Below are positions 26,459 through 39,166 of a stretch of DNA of 64,000 bases, piece by piece. How positions within the stretch are numbered: position 1 is the stretch's first letter; every line of letters begins with the position of its first letter. The notes below the pieces were generated by a model. The model had not been told where the DNA came from. It saw nothing but the letters and a program-made list of their open reading frames with translations, and did not search any database. Source of the DNA: Zingiber officinale (Eukaryota; Streptophyta; Magnoliopsida; Zingiberales; Zingiberaceae); the NCBI RefSeq assembly GCF_018446385.1, contig NC_055988.1:163940209-164004208 (forward strand), in the 5' to 3' direction. A program made the translations under genes and the position numbers.

Positions 26459-26866
26459 ATCATATTATAGTTAAAAGTCAATTCCGAATCTTAACACCTC
26501 CGAAGTCAATCGTATCAATACAATCGATCTACCTAAACTAAGCTCAAAAGATTAACTATAATCCCACATCGTAAGTTTTTTAGGTCATCCTTTAAAACTC
26601 CATAACCATCCCCGAGCGTAAATATTTTTATAATATTATATACTTTTAATAAAATATAAAATAATGGTATTTTGTGTTATTATTTTTTAAAAAAAATAAT
26701 TAAATAAATAAATAAAGCTTCTTCTCTCCCTCTCTTTCTCTCTCATCCTTTTTTTTTATTTCCTCCCTCCTCACTCCTCCAGAAATTGGAATATTCCTTC
26801 TTCCTCACGCTCACACTTCTCTTCTCTCCTCTCCTCTCTTCTCTTCTCTCGAGCTCGACGCTTTTA

Positions 26867-26896
26867 ATGGTAGCTGGCTCTAGCTGCCGAGGCTGA
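26867..26896 (+). other. Nine-codon upstream ORF overlapping the Aux/IAA start
   Basis: ATG at 26867 opens MVAGSSCRG and stops at TGA 26894-26896. The A of that TGA is the A of the Aux/IAA start codon, giving TGATG. Any ribosome using this short frame ends exactly at the main start. It is close enough (27 bases) that a real leader must include it. Confidence 0.6.
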
Positions 26897-29739
26897 TGTC
26901 ACCGCCTCTCGAGCATGACTACATAGGCCTCTCCGAGCTCCACTCTCCGGCCGCCGCCGTCGCCACCGCCGAGGATGGGGCGCTCAACCTGAAGGAGACG
27001 GAGCTAAGGCTCGGCCTCCCGGGATCCGGGTCCCGCGACCGGAGTGACTTGGCGGGGGGGCTCACCTTGGGCCTCATCCCCAAGTCCTTCGTCTCCGGCG
27101 CGAAGCGAGGGTTCTCCGACGCCATCGACGGGGCCGGCAAGTGGGGGTTCGCGGCCTTAGGGGGTAGATCTGAGGTGGATTCTGGAAAATGTGGCGCGTT
27201 GTTCTCCCCTAAGGGGGAGAACGGCGATGGGCAGCTGCCCGCTCTGGGAAATGCGGGCAAAGGCATGGACGCGGTGGCTAAGGCGACCGAGCATGAGAGA
27301 AAGTCTGCCGGAATGGTCGGGAATTCGACTGGGAATGAGCGTGGAGTCGCGCCTGCGGCAAAGTAAGTGTCTCGGATTTTTGCTACGGCTCTTATCTCGT
27401 CTGTCCTGTGTGATGGGTTCATTTGTTCAGAGAAGATTATTCTTTTTTGGTTTACATCCAGAAAAATACAATTGTCGTTTCCTATTAAATATATATTTAA
27501 GTGATTGCCCAGAGAAGCAATATGTGAAAGTACTGATGAGCTTAGTTATTCGCAGTTCTTCGCCGTAGATTTATTTTGTGATTTGCAGATAAGGTCCAAG
27601 TATCCCACCCAAAATAGTTGAGATTAAGATGGTTTGTTGTTATTGTTATTCTTTAACTTGAAAGGGTTGCTGTAATTTTTGTTTTTTTTTCTCGTTCATT
27701 TTCAAATATTTTCACTTGGTTTCTTTTAATTTTGCTGAGATACAAAATGATGAGGATGAACTCTTACAGGGCACAGGTGGTGGGTTGGCCACCAATTCGT
27801 AGTTATCGTAAGAACAGCATGGCTACAAATCCATCAAAGAACAAAGAAGATGCTGATGGGAAGCAAGGATCAGGATGCCTTTATGTTAAAGTCAGCATGG
27901 ATGGAGCACCATACCTTAGGAAAGTTGATCTGAACATATACCAGAATTATAAGGAGTTCTCATTGGCACTAGAGAAAATGTTTAGCGGCTTCACTATTGG
28001 TGAGCTCTGGTTTTTTGTCCAATATTTCCGTACTCGTAAAACATTAATTCTTTTGTTACCTGTTCATTGTAATTGATCTCACTCTTCTTTAGATATGTTG
28101 ATAAACATATTGTTTGAGTTCTTGCCAAAAGAAACTTTTCTTTCATGCTGTTTGATTTTTTTTAGATATAGTGGCTTGTTTTCATTACCTTTCCATGTTG
28201 TGATAGCTTGAAAGCAAAGTTATTTCTTAACTATTATATTTATATATTTTTTAACATCTTTTCTTCATTCTACTTTTACAGACCATAGATGAATGTAAAT
28301 TGCCATTGAGAAGTTTGTGGTTGTCTTCTTATATGAAATACTGAAAATGCACATTGTATTTATGTGTATATTAGATTTAGGATCAATTCATGTAAAAGTC
28401 TCCCAAGCAATAATGCAATATTGCAAAATAATATTTATAACAGGCCCTGTGGGTTGATCATTGCATGGGTCAACTTTAATACCCCCGACAGGGTATCTAG
28501 TTCCTCCTTCCTTGGTCAATCTACTACTCTTGCCTACGGATTTCCACTTGATTGCAAAATTACTCATGCAATCTTTGATAGATTGACTAGATCACAAGTG
28601 TCTCATCTCGAGCTTCCCTATGAAATCTTAGGCCGTGACCAATCTAAATCCCACGGGTGCATTTCTATCCACCCAATCTTATTCTGTATGTATGTTTTTC
28701 TTGTCTGAAAGAGTTCAGAAACAATTATGGAACAACATGTGTTATACTTGTGGAAAACCATAATGTATGGGATTCTGATAGCTGAAGCAGAATCTGTATG
28801 CGCTTTTTGTTCTTGAATAGAAATCTTTACATACCATGATTGCTTGGTTTGGGGAGGAGTTTACTTGTTCTGTGTAATTTGTGGTTACTTCAGGCCAGTG
28901 TGATTCTCATGGAATACCAGGCCGAGATGGATTGACTGACTGCAAGTTGACTGATCTTCTAAGTGGATCAGAATATGTGCTCACATATGAGGACAAAGAT
29001 GGTGATTGGATGCTTGTTGGGGATGTGCCATGGGAGTAAGTACTACAAAGTACCGATGGGTGACATTTTTTAGTCTTTTTTTATCTGATTTTTTTTAATC
29101 TTTGATTTAAAATTTCAGGATGTTCATCGACTCTTGCAGGAGGCTGAGGATAATGAAGGGATCAGATGCAATTGGACTTGGTGAGTACAAAAAACCATAT
29201 GAAAGTAACCTGAACGGCCATTAAGTTTTCATAAGCCATTGAAATTTATTCCCATACATGAGATCGACCAACTTACTATGATATCTATGGCTAGACCAAG
29301 CAATAATACATCATAGTAGGCCTCCTTTTCACTTCAATAACAATAACTGTGTTTTATATATTGCTACACTTAGGTATTGTAGTTTGATATATTGTGTTTT
29401 AAATTTCACCATATATTTGGAAGCTTTTTTCTCTTTTGAGCATACATTTTATGCTTGATTCAGAATCCACTATTATTAGCCTTATTATCATTTTCCTTCT
29501 TTTAATGCATTGCCAAAGCATGTATAACTCTGTTCTACCAACTACAATGGAGTAAATAGTGGGCACTGATATTCCAGCAGTTTCAAGACTTCAAATTTAA
29601 CATTATGTAGCATCACAAAAAACCCTGCTTGTGGCTTTGGTGTTATGGCAAGGATGAAAATGCATGTTTTAAACTAACCAAACATGAAACATTTCTTGCA
29701 GCTCCAAGGGCCATGGAGAAATGCAAGAACCGTAACTAG
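26896..29739 (+). CDS. Aux/IAA transcriptional repressor (IAA8/9/27-like)
   Basis: Exons 26896-27362, 27770-27999, 28894-29035, 29119-29180 and 29702-29739 join in phase to 312 residues. Aux/IAA proteins block ARF transcription factors in the nucleus and are destroyed when auxin bridges them to TIR1/AFB. All four family domains are present: domain I EAR motif LRLGL (37-41, recruits TOPLESS), domain II degron [10 protein letters not shown] (160-169, canonical and unmutated), domain III starting [18 protein letters not shown] (193-210), and domain IV with [16 protein letters not shown] and the acidic PB1 patch around 264-275. The ends [14 protein letters not shown] and [12 protein letters not shown] place it in the long IAA8/9/27 group. 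Exon 1 is GC-rich and Gly/Ser/Ala-rich, and later exons are AT-richer, as in many monocot genes. Introns follow the usual family positions. The exact orthologue number cannot be given. Confidence 0.96.
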
Positions 29740-32700
29740 GTCTCTGGGTTGGACACTTCAATGAAAGGAAATGCACACCTGATCATGTCAGTAAGGCTCT
29801 CCTTGAGACCGAAAGGTCTAACAAGGTTATTGGCAAATTGTTATATATCTATTAAATTAGCTGGTTTGCTGCTTCTTTACATGTACCAAGACTCCGTTAG
29901 ATAAGATTCTCTAGGGGAACTAAGCTTTCTATGATTGTGAATTCAGTATGTGTATGCACTGCAACTACTGTGTCTGTATGTGTAAACACTTGGCTTGGCT
30001 GTTTGGAATTGCTATAATTATATTTCCTGTTTGAAAATGTCGTTCACAAAGTCTTTTTCACTCATCTCTATCCTAGCTACCGAACAACAAAGGATAAATA
30101 GTTTGTATTCCATTTTATTGAGTTTTGCAAGCAGCTCTCTGGTCATGTAAAGGTCATCACTTCATAAATCATTCTCATAACTTTGTCTTGCTCCCTTGTG
30201 TATATGTGTATTAATTGATGCAGATATATCTGTCTCTTTGAAAAAGTGTTCTTCAGGTGGGTGTCTCATGGCTATGGCTACACTGTGTTTCTTATCCTGC
30301 AATTTTGATGATTCTTCCATTCGTGTTTTTTTTTTCTAACTCTCCTCAGTATTAGACATGTATGCTTTTTGGAGAAGCTGTGTTGGGTGAGAACCTGCAT
30401 TCATTACCTATCTTTCTTAAGAACATCGATAAGATACTGTCAATGTAGCTCACGGGCTCCCAAACAATCATTAAATCTGGGAAAAAGCATAGGCAAATAC
30501 TGATGGTGGCGGGTTCATTTTCCCTGGCAACATGGCTTTCCTTCTCCTGGGAATCAGGCTTCCTTCTAAGCAATGATGGTGCTTCACTCCACTTCCTTTA
30601 CTCATGATGCCTCCTGTTGGTGCCATTTAAAGTACTGCAATATATTTAATACCACTAGAAAAATGGATACTTGATGCTCCTCATGCAAACATTTATCATC
30701 ATACTATATGCTGCAGCGTTCTTAAACTTTGATGCTTCCTAGCACATTTGTGCTTCAACTAGACTTATTGTTTGTATATTAGTATGCTCCTTTTTCGAAA
30801 GTAAAAGAAAATTCCATATGTTGGCAGGTTGGATGGATTCTTTTTTAGAACATCGCTTCTGATATATTTTCAATCATGCTGGCACATCATGACAACTACT
30901 TTTTCCTTTACATGCTTCAGATATATTTATGCTGATTCTTCGTTGAACAGCACTTGTCAGATCATATAAAATGTTGCATGTTTTTAGCTGAAGCTTCTAA
31001 AAGAAGCAGCAGATAAAGATAAACACAGATGAGCAAGGAGACACTCAACACTATTTTTACTTTATAGTTTCTAATTATTATTCATTATTCTAATGATTCC
31101 TCCTGAACAAGCCTGGGAATATATGAAATGCCCCAAAACCACAAAATCATGAACAAGCTTGAACTGATGTGTCTTGTTGCTTGCTTCCATGTACAACCAC
31201 AAACAAATAGATTAAGAGTCCCAGTTATTTCAAATTTGAATAAAACATATTTTAGCTTGAACAGGACCTATTGTTACATAAGATATTTTCTGGGAATATA
31301 TTTACGTTATTTTTGCTCCTTGAAATTTTGTTGTCTTTCTTGAACATTCCTTGTCACAGATCATAGAAACTATCACAAAACCGTACTAACTAGATGAACC
31401 CCATTCTTGATACAGTCACTAGTGCTGTTACTATCTTCCATGTCATTTGTCCCTGTATTACTTTTGAGATATAGAAAAGGCTAACATTTTCAATCTCAAG
31501 GCTGCAGATCAACCAAACACATGAACACGGTTCATCGACTCACTACCTCTGTTTCTTTCCTCCATGTTATTTGTTATTTTATACCTTGAAATTATGCTGT
31601 CTTCCTTGAACGCCACTTTTGAGTAAGACATCTGCAAACCTCAGTCATTTCTTTCCTTTATCTGAAGCTTCTAAAAAAAGCTGCAGATTAACCAAAACAC
31701 AGCTGAATGCCATTGATGCTCTCCAATGCATCAGAGAAGAAAAGCAAAAGATGATCCATCATCCACTATGACTGATGTTGATCGGTAAAATTGAATAGCA
31801 ACTAGCAATTCATGGAAGACTCTCAGAGCACTGGATGCTGATGTATAGGAAAGTGATGTGGGGCAGTGACATAAGGCATGGTGCAACGAATGAGGGGCCC
31901 CAATGAACACCCTTTGTTTAATTAAAAGAGTGGCCATAAGGTGACTGATAGAATGCCACTACTGACAGCATCCTTGTCCCAGAAGCTATTTGGCTGACCC
32001 CTTGAGTTGATTTCATATACTCAAACATGATGAACTCAGTTTTAAGAACCCGAAACGATTATTTGCATGAACTTTTGAGGTTCCTGAAGCATTCAAGCAT
32101 TGCGTTCCTAGGTAAGTAAATGTTTATCAATTGCTTAACAATATAATACCTACCTATGATTCCAATTGAGGTACAGTAAGATGGATCACAACCACCATCT
32201 CGAGGCGAAGCAGTAATCACACTGAAAAGGACAATGGTTATTCCTCATAAAAGAAGACTTCAAATGTTCTTGGCTGGCATTTTCCACTTTATAAAGGCTA
32301 TCAATCACTTTTGCTCAAAAGCGATTGATAGATCTACATTGTTTAAACAGGTAATGTTTCACTATGAATGTCTTCTTAATGTTTTAGAAGTCTATACAGG
32401 TCTTCGAGTAGGTAATATATTACACTATTGAGGTTCTAAAAGTTCATATATGTTCTTGATTGGTATTTTCCTCTACATATTGTTCATCAAGTACTTCATC
32501 TAAATTTGGTGGGCCTACACCTCATGTAGTTCAAAACAGAACTATCCAATTCAATCCGTTGAACCGAGAACCAAGTCCCAACTGATGAGTTCAATTTCTT
32601 ATACAATATTATTATTCGATTTATCTGAACTTTTGAAATGTCATGACTCATGGGCCTTAATGAGGAACAAAGGAACTCATTTGGTTCTAAAGAAATAACA

Positions 32701-34567
32701 AGTCCCCTGGTTTGTCAAGTGATGCACCAGGGATTCTACTCTGGAGCCTGGAGGTAAGTATCAACTGAGACAGTATCGAAAACTTATATTTAAGATCTCC
32801 AACAGGACTCGTGCCTACTCATGGAAGACAAAGTTAAAATGAGAGATAACTGGCTTGAGGATAATCATATTTGTGGGGCAGAAAACGATATTATTGGTCT
32901 TGAAGAACAAACAGAGATTCAGCCACAAGGAGTCTATCACAAGATCTAGAGAAGACGAGGAGCACAAATATGGGAACATGTTAGCAAGTTAAGTAAATAG
33001 TTAGAACAAAGTTTGTAGCTACTATGTGAGAAAGTCTATTACAGTTTACACAGTGAAGGCAATCATACAAGCAAATTCTCCTCCGTTTCCTTCCTCTTCT
33101 TGTATCGCCGCTATCCCTCATGTCTCTCTATCAATCTCTCTATCAGACCCCATTGCTTTATCTCTTCTCGATCTCGATCCTTTTCTTTCATCATGTGTTA
33201 TTTCCCACCACTCGGGCCATCTCCCTATATGAAGGCTCTGGTTAGCTTTTCCAACTCATTGTAAGTCATTCATTGTGTAATTTGGGATAGTTGACAAAAT
33301 CAATTGAACCAAAGTACTCTCCCTCCCATGGATAAAGCTTCAGTTGTTAAACCTGTTAGCTTTCCTTTGACCTTCTCCACAACATCTCGAAAGTGGTCTT
33401 TAGCAATTGTGTTGTGTATCGACGTCGCTTTTATGATCGAGTTTAGCCATGGTGTTTTAATATAGTAGCAACATAAATTGGGTGTATACTTGAGCTTTAA
33501 GGGTCTGACACTTGGGTTGAGCAGTGATGGACGCGAGCCGGGATCTAAGAAGAGCTTGACCGACTCAAGGGCAAGAGGCCAAGATCGAAAGGATGCTCGG
33601 AATACTGAGGGGAGGAGAGAGCTTGATACTGAGGCAAATGACTTGAGGGTGAAGAGCCCAAATTTAGGAGTTAAAGAACTCCGAAATAAGATTTTTCAAT
33701 CATTTGAATAATTCACTCTTAATATATCGACATACAAGTTATTTTCTTCATATATATACATAATTTATCATGATTTAGTCAGGAAGCTCTTCAAGGCTTG
33801 CAAGATGCAACTATGCAACGTGCATATATATATATTTTTTAGTTTTTTATTTAACAAAAAATAGGATGTTGATAATATTATGTAGTGTAGTTCTTGGAGG
33901 TTACCTAGGGTTGTGTCTATATCAAAAAGTCAACTAGACAAAGGATTTCCAATCTTCTCATATCATACATTATCATGCAAAGTAGATAGATAAATGCTTT
34001 CACATGAACAATGAGTCAAAATGAGTTGTCTCTTCTCTATTAGTCGAGGTTTTTTTGTCCTTTTTTTTTAAATGATAATTGCTGCTGTCTTGCATGTGAA
34101 ATCAAGCTTACATTATTCTTTATTATTTGTTAATTAATTAACTGATCTCATCATCACATTTGGCAATGGTGAGAAATAAAATAAAAATAAATGAAAGTTG
34201 ACTCCATAATTTAAGTGCATCAACGGGCCTACTCCAACAACTTACTATGCTACTAACTACAATTATTTGCTCGCAAGGTAATAATATAGTGGTAGGAAGT
34301 TTAATTTTTCAATTTCATAAGCATGAACAGATAATTTTTATTAATGAACTGTTGATCTAAAAATACTAGATTAATGGACCGTCTAGTAATAAAACTTTTT
34401 AAATTATCTAATGATGGATGAGAATTTTTTATAGGGTTGAATTAGTTACCTTGAAATGAGATGCTAACTAAAAAAAATAAAAAACTACAATCATAGAAAC
34501 AAGAATATGATATCCATTCGTTAGTACATGATGACAGTCAATTTAATGTTTTTTTAAAAAATTATTC
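29740..34567. other. Spacer between the Aux/IAA gene and the duplication
   Basis: The first few hundred bases are likely Aux/IAA 3' UTR. A minus-strand open frame at 30352-30573 (starting MLRRKPDSQEKE) and pieces near 32,700 and 33,030-33,710 look slightly less random than their surroundings but match nothing I recognise. The 33.0-33.7 kb part resembles decayed retroelement sequence. No gene, RNA gene or clean transposon boundary could be supported. Confidence 0.5.
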
Positions 34568-35630
34568 ATATTTTTACTTGTTAATTTTAGTAAATGAATA
34601 ATATTAAATTATTTTTAAAAATTTTAAAAGATATAGAGGTGTAATGATGCATGAAGGCACTCTTGGTTTTAAAGTCAACTCCATCTTTTTGTGTGTCTCC
34701 TCAACCACAAGCAATCCTTGATGGATCTCAATGTTCAAGAAAAAAAACAAAATATAATTATTTTTAAAGGAAGAAAATAGATGAAGCATAAATATTAGTT
34801 TATTTAGCCTATACAATATAAAGAACAAAAGTAAAATTTTCATATATGTATATATAATTTTGGCAAATCTTTCTCAAATATTTTTCCAATCAATCTGCTT
34901 TGTCCTAACCTGTTATTATTCAACAAGCAATCAAACACTTTTGGATGCTTGTAATAATGGGATATTATTACCCCGGGATTATGATGTGATGCTAAATAGG
35001 GAACAGACTCCCTACAAAATGAAGCTTCAAATGGGTTTAAAAAAACTTAAATAGAAAGAATTGAATACCTAAATTATATATATATAAATGAATATTATTC
35101 CAATTTGCTAGTAATCATAACAACTCTATAATGGATTAAGGAATTAGAGATAGATTGAACCGGAAGGGATGGATTTTAATAGATTAAGTAAAAAAATTTA
35201 CATAGATAATTATACTTCTTTAGTAATACTATTAAAGAAGTATAATTAAACTTCAAAATTAAGTAAAAAAACATAAATATAATCAGGGTTGGTTTGATAT
35301 TAATTTAAAGTCTTTAGAATCGTTCAATAATTTTGATTAAGAGGTTTAAGGATTTATAGAGCTTTAATCACTTTTGACAAAAAAAAACTGAATGCTATTT
35401 AGGAAACTAATTGAAAATTTAATTAATTAATTACTAATTAACTATTTAGTAATTATTTAATTGACATTTGAATAATTAGTAACTGTTAATAACCAAAATT
35501 AATAAATTTGATTACCAAAGAGTGGTAGATGATCAAAATTATAATTCTTTAGGAAATAATAGGAGTTTGGCTGCCAAAATTATTCATTATTTAAAATAAA
35601 TATAATTATTAATTATTTAACAATGGGAGG

Positions 35631-35866
35631 TAGGGATGATAATTTTTTCTATGGATTTGATATGGAAAAAATTTGAAACGGAGATAGTTTCGGAAAGTCT
35701 TTTTGGGTATGAATTCAGATTGAGAGATTTTTTAAATCCCTATAGTAGTTAAACGAGGAGGATGAGAATTTCTCGATTAAATAAAATAATAGATGAGGAC
35801 GAAAAGGGGCTCAGATATAATTTTGGGGCAGGACTACAAACCTGCCTCCGCCCTCTCGCCATCCCT
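35631..35866. mobile_element. Mutator-like MITE (236 bp), left unit
   Basis: The ends are TAGGGATGAT and, in reverse complement, AGGGATGGCGAG. A 9-bp target duplication AATGGGAGG flanks it exactly (35622-35630 and 35867-35875). A related copy occupies about 40131-40475 in the second unit, with its left boundary eroded and some extra interior sequence. The insertion therefore predates the tandem duplication. Confidence 0.75.
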
Positions 35867-36098
35867 AATGGGAGGTCACACCATAATTAATTTATTTGCT
35901 TTTTATTTAGCAATAAATTATTAAATAATTTTAAATGTATGCTATTTTTTCAATTAGAGAAGAAGTTGAATTATTAATTTAATAATATATAGATTAATTA
36001 CATTCTTAATAAGAATATATATATAAGAATAAAATAAATGATGTTATGTTGTTTTTCCTGCATTTTATGAATTCACATGATTAATGAGTTGTCACCTC

Positions 36099-36106
36099 TA
36101 TAAAAA
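36099..36106 (+). promoter_or_regulatory. TATA box of the first TIP gene
   Basis: TATAAAAA lies 66 bases upstream of the start codon, leaving room for a leader of about 35 bases. It is conserved at 40710-40717 in front of the second TIP gene. Confidence 0.75.
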
Positions 36107-36164
36107 GAAGGCAACGCCCAAAGTTGAAGGCAGAGCAAGAGCAATCGCCACAAACACATCAACA

Positions 36165-36903
36165 ATGGCGAAGATCGCGTTGGGAGACCACCGGGAGGCG
36201 GCGGAGCCCGGTTGCATCCGGGCTGTCCTTGCTGAATTCATCCTCACCTTCCTCTTCGTCTTCTCCGGCGTTGGCACCGCCATGGCCGCCGGTGAACTCA
36301 CCAATCCTTCCTCTGTTCCCTCTTCGTTCCGATTCCCCTGCTTTGAATGATTAAGTGTTGCATGCGTGCAGAGAAGATGATGGGCGGGGACTCGATCATG
36401 GGGCTGACGGCCGTGGCAGTGGCGCACGCACTGGTGGTGGCAGTGATGATCTCGGCCGGGCTGCACATCTCCGGTGGCCACCTGAATCCGGCGGTGACGC
36501 TGGGGCTGGCCGTGGGCGGAAACATCAGCGTCGTGCGTTCGGTGCTCTACGTGATCGCGCAGCTACTTGCCTCCGCCGCTGCATGCTTCCTCCTCAAGTA
36601 CCTCACCGGCGGATTGGTAATCATTTATCCCATTTTACTTTTTACCCCTAAAAGCTAAGATTATAACACTATCGTACAATTTCGTAATTTATTCAATACA
36701 TATAACTCCCTAACACGTAAAAGTTAAGGTTGCAACATATTTAAATATACAAAAGCTTTGGTTGTACTATATTGCATTATTTTACAAGTTTCTTAAATAT
36801 ATCTTTTGCATCATTTTACTTGTACATTATTTATAAATAAGTCAACTATTGCATCATATTTTTAAACCCTTTCAATAATATCATTATAAATTTAAGTATT
36901 CGA

Positions 36904-36941
<38 letters not shown>

Positions 36942-37360
36942 CTGCATTTTGACTAACATAATTCGACTAATGACATCAGGACACTCCAGTGCACACTGTA
37001 GCAGTCGGGATGGGCTCTCTACAGGGAGTGATCATGGAGATCGTCCTCACTTTCTCTCTTCTCTTCTCGGTCTACGCCACCATTGTGGATCCTAAGAAGC
37101 TCATCCCTCCAGGACTTGGACCCTTGTTGGTAGGTCTTGTGGTTGGGGCCAACATCCTCGCCGGTGGCCCATTCTCCGGTGCATCAATGAACCCGGCTAG
37201 ATCGTTCGGACCAGCCTTGGCCACCTGGAACTGGACTGACCATTGGGTCTATTGGGTCGGACCGCTCGTTGGAGGTGGCCTTGCGGGGCTGATCTACGAT
37301 CAAGTGTTCCTGGTGAGGCCAACACATGTGGCCCTCCCAAGAGAGGACGTGGACTTCTGA
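36165..37360 (+). CDS. Tonoplast intrinsic protein aquaporin, TIP4-like, copy A
   Basis: Exons 36165-36291, 36372-36616 and 36980-37360 give 250 residues, normal for a TIP. TIPs are six-helix channels of the vacuolar membrane passing water and often urea, ammonia or peroxide. Both pore motifs are present: NPA at 81-83 and NPAR at 195-198. The selectivity filter read by spacing from the NPA motifs is H61, I183, A192, R198, the H-I-A-R set of TIP3/TIP4 types. The start [17 protein letters not shown] and overall match to rice TIP4;1 favour TIP4. The start codon is the family start; in-frame codons upstream belong to the leader. Intron 2 contains a 36-base AT microsatellite. The protein is identical to that of copy B at 40776. 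It is convergent with an At4g37920-like fragment ending 230 bases away. Confidence 0.95.
36906..36941 (+). repeat. AT dinucleotide microsatellite in TIP intron 2
   Basis: About 18 AT units occur here against about 10-11 at the matching place in the second unit (41519-41540). Slippage has changed the length since the duplication. Confidence 0.9.
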
Positions 37361-37590
37361 GGAGTTAATTAACTATGGTTGTAGCTTCTTTGTTTGTCTA
37401 ATAATAATGCCATGAATGTTTAGGCTTAAGCTAGTAATTTAAACAAACAGGTTGATGCCTGGCCTTAATGAAAGCAAGTTGATGTTTGGAAGTCTTTGTA
37501 TTGCCTTCTTGGGTGAAATTGAACATTATCATATAACATGGCATATTCCTACAAGTTCTAATGCAACGACACTGACAATGTGTTAGGGAA

Positions 37591-38367
37591 CTATAGAAAC
37601 TTATCTTGGACTTCTTTCTTCAACTGCTCCAGCCTCTGAATGATCTTTGGGTTCATCAAGTCCCTTGCTTCCTTCACTAGTGTACCTTCCCTGCTGAATA
37701 GATAGGCATCCACCACTGTGTTAATCAAACTGTACAATACCTCTGGAGTTCTGCAAGCAATGCACATAGATTCAATCAAAAATAATAATACTGAACTGGG
37801 AGAGCAATGGTGTTAGTCGGAAAGACTTACGTGAACAAACAATCAACATTCTCTCCTTCCAATTCATCCCCAGGTGTAAATGCATCCCGGAGTGCAGATA
37901 GTCGTTGTTCAGGATCCTCGATTGTGAGGAGATATTTGAGTATCCTGACTTCCTTCGGCATCAATCTCTGAAGATTACCAGCAGCAGTCTTGTATAGATG
38001 ATAAAGTATATCCTTTGCCTGGTCAATGGTTTGAACGACATGCAAACATGTGAAAGATCAAAAAAGGCATTGCAATACGCCTCTAATAAAGGGAACTAGC
38101 CGTTTAAGAAAATAACTAGTACCTCATCTTTCATCAAGTTTGATTCTTTTGCAGCTGACCACGCTTTGGTAAGCATCAGCGTCAAAGCAGAATCAAGTTC
38201 TTTTTTCTCGGCTAGATTGTCAATCTTCCTGCAGGCAGCATCTAAAGTCGGCGAATTGAGTATATCATTTAACTTCAGCTCGGCAGTATTGAGGGCCTCA
38301 ATGCTTTCTGATGCATTGTCGTATGATTGTACAGCGGCAATACAAACATTTCCTAGCCTTGCAATCT
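37591..38367 (-). pseudogene. Duplicated 3' fragment of the At4g37920-like gene
   Basis: Three exons (38123-38367, 37831-38018, 37591-37750 on the minus strand) match the last three exons of the complete gene at 42190-46489, at a constant offset of 4,599 bases. Their frames and splice sites are intact and the encoded peptides appear identical. I saw about four base differences, all silent. The fragment has no start, transit peptide or exons 1-3, because the duplication edge at 38923 falls in the intron 5 bases from the exon 3 donor. It is a truncated copy made by the tandem duplication. It could be transcribed only from a fortuitous promoter. Confidence 0.9.
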
Positions 38368-39129
38368 CTGTTGATCAATTAATTGACCAGAAGCTAAATT
38401 ACACCGAGAACAGAAGATCCACGAGAAAAGACGATAAAAAGGATATCTATAAAAAACACCACCACCATCATTCAGCCATTTTCCCCCAACTATTTGAGGT
38501 CAGCATGATACTCATCTATAAACAAACCTCTGAAAATTCAACTCCAAACAAAGGACAGATATCTTTGCGAGTATACATGTATTGTGCATCAAGTTTAATG
38601 GAACAGTGTACTCATTTATTCATCTTTAAAAACTGGATTGGGAACCTACATGTTAGGGCCGCATCCTAATCGAATAAATTGGTGGATTAAACAAGAAGCA
38701 CTAAAAAAAATTACGTGTTCGTCTTAAATTTATATTCAATAACTAACATTGAAGCATTGCAGAAAGAAAAGTTATTGCTATAACAATGGCCAAAATACTT
38801 GGGGCAAGATGGCCAAAACTATAGAAGGAATGTTGCTAGTGGAGTGAATTTGTCAAACAATCTGCACAACTCAACTCTATTTAGCAATAAGAGAGTTGGG
38901 TTAAGCCTTTCAAAATCGCATTGATATTTTTACTTGTTAATTTTAGTAAATGAATAATATTAAATTATTTTTAAAAATTTTAAAAGATATAGAGGTGTAA
39001 TGATGCATGAAGGCACTCTTGGTTTTAAAGTCAACTCCATCTTTTGGTGTGTCTCCTCAACCACAAGCAATCCTTGATGGATCTCAATGTTCAAGAAAAA
39101 AAACAAAATATAATTATTTTTACAGGAAG

Positions 39130-39166
<37 letters not shown>

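Larger units (their letters stand above)
23940..26895. other. Spacer between the WDR7-like and Aux/IAA genes
   Basis: This holds the likely WDR7-like 3' UTR, an unidentified gene-like stretch (24433-24900), a Mutator-like MITE candidate (25272-25682), and long AT-rich runs with AATAAATAAATA microsatellite near 26,075. A pyrimidine-rich stretch of CT and CTTT runs covers about 26,715-26,850 and is probably the Aux/IAA leader. Confidence 0.55.
34568..38923. repeat. Tandem duplication, left unit (about 4.36 kb)
   Basis: This stretch recurs at 38924-43538 in the same orientation. The left edge begins ATATTTTTACTTGTTAA at 34568 and the right edge ends ATCGCATTG at 38923, where the second unit starts directly. 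It contains the first aquaporin gene and the last three exons of an At4g37920-like gene. Coding parts differ by only a few bases from the second unit, while the upstream non-coding part carries several indels. Confidence 0.95.

Noticed and set aside
26919-27422. 167-codon open frame on the minus strand across Aux/IAA exon 1
   Set aside because: It is the complement of a GC-rich coding exon. The plus strand carries the complete Aux/IAA domain set, and the minus frame has no recognisable domain.
28364-28708. 114-codon plus-strand open frame in Aux/IAA intron 2
   Set aside because: It lies wholly within an intron set by phase-matched Aux/IAA splice sites. The sequence resembles a repeat insertion and no family is recognised.
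36098-36481. 127-codon minus-strand open frame over the first TIP gene
   Set aside because: It is a shadow of GC-rich TIP exons. It runs across the TIP intron and has no family match.
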